DNA from: Cognataquiflexum gelatinilyticum
Lineage (GTDB): Bacteria > Bacteroidota > Bacteroidia > Cytophagales > Cyclobacteriaceae
DNA: 64,000 bases
Reading direction: 5' to 3'
Assembly (NCBI RefSeq): GCF_024813435.1
Contig: NZ_JANAEZ010000013.1
Coordinates: forward strand, 43,070 to 107,069
The position numbers and the translations under genes were made by a program. The notes beneath the pieces were generated by a model, which worked only from the letters and a program-made list of their open reading frames with translations, searched no databases and was not told the DNA's origin. Position 1 is the stretch's first letter. Each line of letters opens with the position of its first letter. Shown one piece after another: positions 59,839-64,000 of this stretch.

Positions 59839-62800
59839 ATGAGGCAATCATTACTAAAAAGTTTATTTGCGTTAATCATGCTTGTACTCGCTACAGGTGT
59901 TGCTTATCCGCAAGGGGTATCCACCTCCAGTATGTCTGGTAGGGTAGTAGACAACAGCGGGGAAACTCTTCCCGGTGCCAATGTCGTGGCAACACACATG
60001 CCTTCCGGTACAAGGTATGGTGCAGTGACCAACATAGACGGTAGGTATACCATCCCAGGTATGAGGGTTGGTGGACCTTATTCTGTTACGGTATCTTTTA
60101 TCGGTTTTGAAACTCAGACTGTTGAAGGTGTATTCTTGAGTTTGGGTATTGCTGCCAACGTCAATGTCACCATGTTGGGTGATGGCGAGGAACTTGCTGA
60201 AGTAGTGGTTACAGGCGATAAAAATGCGGTATTTAGTTCCGACAGAACAGGTGCTACAACGGCAATCGGAAACGAGACTATCAACAAACTTCCGACGATC
60301 TCCCGTAGGATCAATGACTTCACAAGATTGACTCCGCAAGCAAACGGAAGTTCTTTTGGTGGTCAGGACAGCAGGTTGAACAACATCACTGTAGATGGTT
60401 CTTATTTCAACAACTCTTTTGGACTTGGAAGCCAGCCGGGTGACAGAACAGGTGTATCTCCAATCTCTTTGGATGCGATTGACCAAATTTCTGTAAACGT
60501 GGCTCCTTATGATGTTAGACAAGGTAACTTTACCGGTGCCGGTGTCAACACTGTAACAAGAAGTGGTACCAACACATTTACAGGTTCTGCTTATTACTTT
60601 TGGAGAGGAAGTGACAATGTCGGTACCCAAGCGGGCGACAACAGCTTTGATCCGGGAGAGTTCAAATACAGACAGGTAGGTTTTAGATTGGGCGGTCCAA
60701 TCATCAAAAACAAATTGTTCTTCTTTGCTTCATTTGAAGATGATAAAGAAACAACTCCAGGAACAAACTTCGTTGCCAACAGTGGCAGTGATCCTATCAC
60801 AGGTAACACCACGAGAGTTTTGGCTTCAGACCTCAATACTTTGAGTTCCTATTTGAGAAATAACTTCGGTTATGAAACAGGACCTTACCAAGGATATGAC
60901 CACTCTACTATTGCAACCAAATTCTTGGCTAAAATAGATTACAACATCAATGACAAGAACAAATTGAGTGTAAGGTATAACCACCTTGATTCTTCCACTG
61001 ATGTTTTGGCATCAGGTTCTTCTTCACTTGGTTTTGGTGGCAGAAGCAGAAACTTGAATGCTTTGAATTTCCAAAACACCAACTACATCATTTTCGAAAA
61101 TATCCGTTCAATTGTAGCTGAATTGAATACAAGGCTTTCTCCTACTATGACCAACAGCTTGATCGTGGGTTATACCTATCAGGATGAAAGCAGGGGTTCA
61201 AGAGGAGATTTCTTCCCTATGGTAGATATTTTGGAGGATAATGCTACATACACCACATTCGGATTTGAACCATTCACTCCAAGCAATGAGTTGAGATACA
61301 AAACTTTCCAGATCCAGGACAACCTTCAGATCTTCAAAGGAAAACATACCATCACTACAGGTTTCAGCTTGGAAAGATATGAGTCTGAAAACGTATTCTT
61401 CCCTGGTTCACAGTCAGCTTATGTGTATAATTCTTTAGAAGATTTCTATGCAGATGCTGATGCTTACCTTGCAGGGACAACCCCAACTTCTACAGTAAGG
61501 AGGTTCCAAGTGAGATATTCCAATATTCCAGGTCAAGAAAAACCAGTACAGCCATTGAAAGTAACTTATGGTGGTATCTACGGACAGGATGAAATTCAGG
61601 TCAACAAAGACTTCTTGGTTACAGTTGGTTTGAGAATTGACGTTCCATTCTTCGCAGAGACAGGTTTCAGAAATCAAGAGGTGGAAGGATTCAACTTCCG
61701 TAATCCAGCAGGTGAGACTATCAAAGTCAGAACTGACAAACTTCCTGATGCCAATATCCTTTGGTCTCCAAGAGTTGGATTCAACTATGACCTCAGCGAT
61801 GGCGCAAGAACTACCCAAGTAAGGGGTGGTACAGGTGTATTCACAGGACGTCCTGCATATGTTTGGATTTCTAACCAAGTTGGAAATAACGGTATCTTGA
61901 CAGGTTTTGACAGATTTGACAATACTACAACCAGACCTTTCAACCCTGATCCTGATTTCTATAAGCCTTCTACAGTTACAGGTGCACCTGCTGCCAATTA
62001 TGAATTGGCTTTGACTGAACCTACTTTCAAATTCCCTCAGATCTGGAGAACTAACGTGGCGATTGACCACAGACTTCCAGGTGGAATCATCGCCACTGCC
62101 GAATTCCTTTATAACAAAGATGTAAACGGTGTATCTTATTACAATGCCAACCTTGCTCCTGCAAACGGAAGTTTTACAGGTCCTGACGGCAGAGACAGAT
62201 GGGTAGGTGGAAACGCTGCAACAAGAATCAACAGTAAAATTGACAACGCTGTAACTTTGGGTAACCAAGCAATCGGTAATTCTTGGGTCGCATCTATTTC
62301 CTTGGAAAAACCATTTGCAAACGGCTTATACCTGAAAGGTTTCTATAGCTACGGCGAAGCAAAAAACACAATTGATGCAGGTTCTATTGCTTTCGGTTCT
62401 TGGAACAACAACCAACACCAAGGTGATCCAAACAACCCAGGTTTGGGCTTTTCTGCCAACTCTATGGGACATAGAGTAGTAGCAGTAGCTAACTATTCTG
62501 TTGACTTGTTTTCCTTTGGTACTACCTCTTTCTCCCTATTCTGGGAAGGAAGAACTATCGGAAACGCTAGCTATGTATATGGCGGTGATTTCAACGGTGA
62601 CGGTGGCTTCTCCAATGACTTGCTTTATATCCCTGCAAATGCCAACGAAACCAACTTCGTACAGTTTACTTCCTCAGGTAGAACATTCACTCCTGCTGAA
62701 CAAGCTGCTGCTTGGGAATCATTTATCCAACAAGACAAGTATTTGAGCGCCAATAGAGGACAAATCGCCGAAAGAGGTGCTGTATTCCTTCCAATGGTAT

Positions 62801-63090
62801 ACAGGGCTGACTTCAGTGCTTCACAAACTTTGTTGACCACAAGTAAAAAGCAAAACCTTGAGTTCAGGGTAGATATCCTAAACGTAGGTAACTTGTTGAA
62901 TTCAAATTGGGGTGTAGGTCAGTTTATGACTTCAACTTCTCCGCTTGTTCCTGCAGGTGTAGATGCCAACAACAGACCTCAATTCAGATTCAGAAACCTT
63001 GGAAATACTCTAATCTCTGATTCTTTCACCCCATCTGCCGGTGCAGGTGACGTGTGGAGATTACAGTTCGGTTTGAGATTCAATTTCTAA
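59839..63090 (+). CDS. Oar-like TonB-dependent receptor
   Basis: The start at 59839 (MRQSLLKSLFALIMLVLATGVAYPQ) gives a clean signal peptide; an upstream start at 59776 would extend into the leader. The 1083-residue protein has a CarboxypepD_reg-like domain (about 30-110; SGRVVDNSGETLPGANVVA), a plug (about 115-250; RINDFTRLTPQANGSSFGGQDSRL) and a long barrel ending RLQFGLRFNF. This is the Oar type, often among the most abundant outer-membrane proteins; low codon diversity fits high expression. Its function may be protein or peptide uptake. It has a strong terminator. Confidence 0.85.
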   Translation: MRQSLLKSLFALIMLVLATGVAYPQGVSTSSMSGRVVDNSGETLPGANVVATHMPSGTRYGAVTNIDGRYTIPGMRVGGPYSVTVSFIGFETQTVEGVFLSLGIAANVNVTMLGDGEELAEVVVTGDKNAVFSSDRTGATTAIGNETINKLPTISRRINDFTRLTPQANGSSFGGQDSRLNNITVDGSYFNNSFGLGSQPGDRTGVSPISLDAIDQISVNVAPYDVRQGNFTGAGVNTVTRSGTNTFTGSAYYFWRGSDNVGTQAGDNSFDPGEFKYRQVGFRLGGPIIKNKLFFFASFEDDKETTPGTNFVANSGSDPITGNTTRVLASDLNTLSSYLRNNFGYETGPYQGYDHSTIATKFLAKIDYNINDKNKLSVRYNHLDSSTDVLASGSSSLGFGGRSRNLNALNFQNTNYIIFENIRSIVAELNTRLSPTMTNSLIVGYTYQDESRGSRGDFFPMVDILEDNATYTTFGFEPFTPSNELRYKTFQIQDNLQIFKGKHTITTGFSLERYESENVFFPGSQSAYVYNSLEDFYADADAYLAGTTPTSTVRRFQVRYSNIPGQEKPVQPLKVTYGGIYGQDEIQVNKDFLVTVGLRIDVPFFAETGFRNQEVEGFNFRNPAGETIKVRTDKLPDANILWSPRVGFNYDLSDGARTTQVRGGTGVFTGRPAYVWISNQVGNNGILTGFDRFDNTTTRPFNPDPDFYKPSTVTGAPAANYELALTEPTFKFPQIWRTNVAIDHRLPGGIIATAEFLYNKDVNGVSYYNANLAPANGSFTGPDGRDRWVGGNAATRINSKIDNAVTLGNQAIGNSWVASISLEKPFANGLYLKGFYSYGEAKNTIDAGSIAFGSWNNNQHQGDPNNPGLGFSANSMGHRVVAVANYSVDLFSFGTTSFSLFWEGRTIGNASYVYGGDFNGDGGFSNDLLYIPANANETNFVQFTSSGRTFTPAEQAAAWESFIQQDKYLSANRGQIAERGAVFLPMVYRADFSASQTLLTTSKKQNLEFRVDILNVGNLLNSNWGVGQFMTSTSPLVPAGVDANNRPQFRFRNLGNTLISDSFTPSAGAGDVWRLQFGLRFNF

Positions 63091-63110
63091 TCAAACTCAT
63101 TTCATAATTC

Positions 63111-63146
63111 AAGAGGCATCCTTTTCGGGATGCCTCTTTTTTTTTT
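63111..63146 (+). terminator. terminator of the Oar-like receptor gene
   Basis: AAGAGGCATCC (63111-63121) pairs with GGATGCCTCTT (63128-63138), with a T-run after it. Confidence 0.88.
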
Positions 63147-63184
63147 GGTCCTGACCGAAACACAATCAAGATAAGGTCCTTCCC

Positions 63185-63223
63185 AAGTGGGAGGGGGTAC
63201 TTCAGGAGTACCCCCTCCCACTT
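63185..63223. repeat. GTAC-core palindrome, copy 3
   Basis: AAGTGGGAGGGGGTACT (63185-63201) pairs with AGTACCCCCTCCCACTT (63207-63223), with a five-base centre TCAGG, followed by CAT. It is almost identical to copy 1 at 26320 but lies 36.8 kb away. Confidence 0.9.
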
Positions 63224-63234
63224 CATTACCCCAT

Positions 63235-63549
63235 CGTTGGACCTTTTTGCTCCGACGTTTCACCTTTTTGCTCGGACGTTGAGCCTTTTTTCTCGGACGT
63301 TGCGCCTTTTTACTCAAACGTTGGAGCTTTTTGCTCGGACGTTGGGCCTATTTGCTCGAACGTTGCGCCTTTTTACTCGGACGATGGACCTTTTTGCTCG
63401 GACTTTGGTCCTATTTGGTCGGAAGTTGGACCTTTTTGCTTCGATGGTGGGCCTTTTTGCTCGGACGTTGCACCTTTTTGCTCAAATGGTGGACCTTTTT
63501 GCTCGGATGTCCCACCTTTTTACTCGGACGTTGAGTCTTTTTGCTCAAG
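63235..63549. repeat. tandem array of 15 units of 21 bp (array B)
   Basis: The consensus unit is CGTTGgaCCTTTTTGCTCGGA. It shares CCTTTTTGCT with array A but differs in the other half (CGGACGTTG versus GAACTC). The phase of 21 bp is kept without a break over 315 bp. Heptad reading frames on either strand are a by-product of the period. Confidence 0.93.
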
Positions 63550-64000
63550 TAAATGATAATAATCCCGCTTGGGGTTTTGGAAGAATCAAAACCTGAAGAT
63601 TTCCCACCATTTCGGTAATGGAGATTCTCCAACTTACGAAATCCGTGACCGAAATACCGTTAAAACCGCCTTTTTATCTATGGGCTGCGGTGCATGGAGA
63701 TTTGAAAAAGTATGGAATCAGGTAATGCACCTTACCCATGGCTACAAATATTTCGCTCCGCCGCGGCGGACTTAATGTCGAAGAGCTAGTTTGAAATTTT
63801 TTTTTAGAAAAATCTTAATTTGGAACACGAGCGGGTAGGAAGATCCGTAGCGGCGGACCGGGCCGGCGTGGCATTGCGCGGGGGAGGATTAAAATTTCTT
63901 GCCTCCCGATAGCTACCTTAGATTTGAACAGTTGTATTAAACCAAGAACGGTGGTATAATTGAAAACCTGTCAGCGATCCATCGATAGCCTTAGGAGAGA

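Larger units (their letters stand above)
63091..64000. other. intergenic repeat-rich region to the right edge
   Basis: The 910 bp contain the Oar gene terminator, palindrome copy 3, array B, and an end part with GGCTACAAATATTTCGCTCC and a GCCGCGGCGG-containing hairpin near 63755-63769. A short GC-rich patch lies at 63825-63890. No gene could be supported. Confidence 0.55.

Noticed and set aside
63237..63596. Open frames giving LFARTL-type and KKVQRPS-type repeat peptides in array B
   Set aside because: They are by-products of the 21-bp tandem units; both strands are open for the same reason, and no coding signal is seen.

Overview
The window comes from a Bacteroidota chromosome, most likely order Cytophagales and close to the Cyclobacteriaceae (Algoriphagus, Belliella, Cecembia and relatives). 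The evidence is TonB-dependent receptors with a carboxypeptidase-regulatory N-domain, DUF4270, DUF4403, BatD and DUF4212 proteins, a bacilliredoxin YtxJ, a CrtW carotenoid ketolase, and promoters of the Bacteroidota type (TAnnTTTG near -7). The taxonomic call is an inference from gene content. No rRNA, tRNA or CRISPR array was seen.

Layout. 0-3.4 kb: the end of ispH, then crtW and a TonB receptor. 3.4-8.7 kb (minus strand): an AraC regulator, an acyl-CoA dehydrogenase, and a panC-panD-flippase-metallopeptidase operon. 8.8-15.9 kb (plus): a degenerate GT5 protein overlapping a DUF4270 lipoprotein, glmS, and a large M14 peptidase. 16-22.9 kb: an AraC/cupin regulator divergent from a sugar-processing set made of a 1166-residue ThuA / membrane-dehydrogenase / azurin fusion, a sugar-phosphate isomerase and a Gfo/Idh/MocA oxidoreductase. 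22.9-31.7 kb: an accessory zone with a RelE/ParE module inside a duplicated gene end, AT-rich orphan genes, an EF-Tu domain-3-like protein, hairpin plus 21-bp repeat elements, a glycosyltransferase, two small c-type cytochromes and a MntA/HepT module. 31.7-46.9 kb: mostly housekeeping (recX, tpiA, prmA, a dicarboxylate symporter, aroC, batD, queG, ruvB, apbE) with two surface proteins of unknown role. 47-56.2 kb: a ZIP transporter, then an acetate uptake and activation cluster (porin, DUF4212, symporter, acs, cNMP/CBS/DUF294 protein, exonuclease). 56.3-63.1 kb: DUF6922-like, DUF4403, YtxJ, lysoplasmalogenase and a large Oar-like receptor. 63.1-64 kb: a second hairpin plus 21-bp array and other intergenic repeats.

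Two signals stand out. First, the RelE-type cassette lies between two copies of about 100 bp of the oxidoreductase gene end plus its terminator. The second copy still encodes the same last ten residues with silent differences, which looks like insertion with gene-end regeneration. Second, a composite repeat occurs three times: a G/C-rich palindrome centred on a GTAC-containing stem, then TTCAT, then tandem 21-bp units sharing a CCTTTTTG core but otherwise differing between sites. No known repeat class matching this was recognised from sequence alone.
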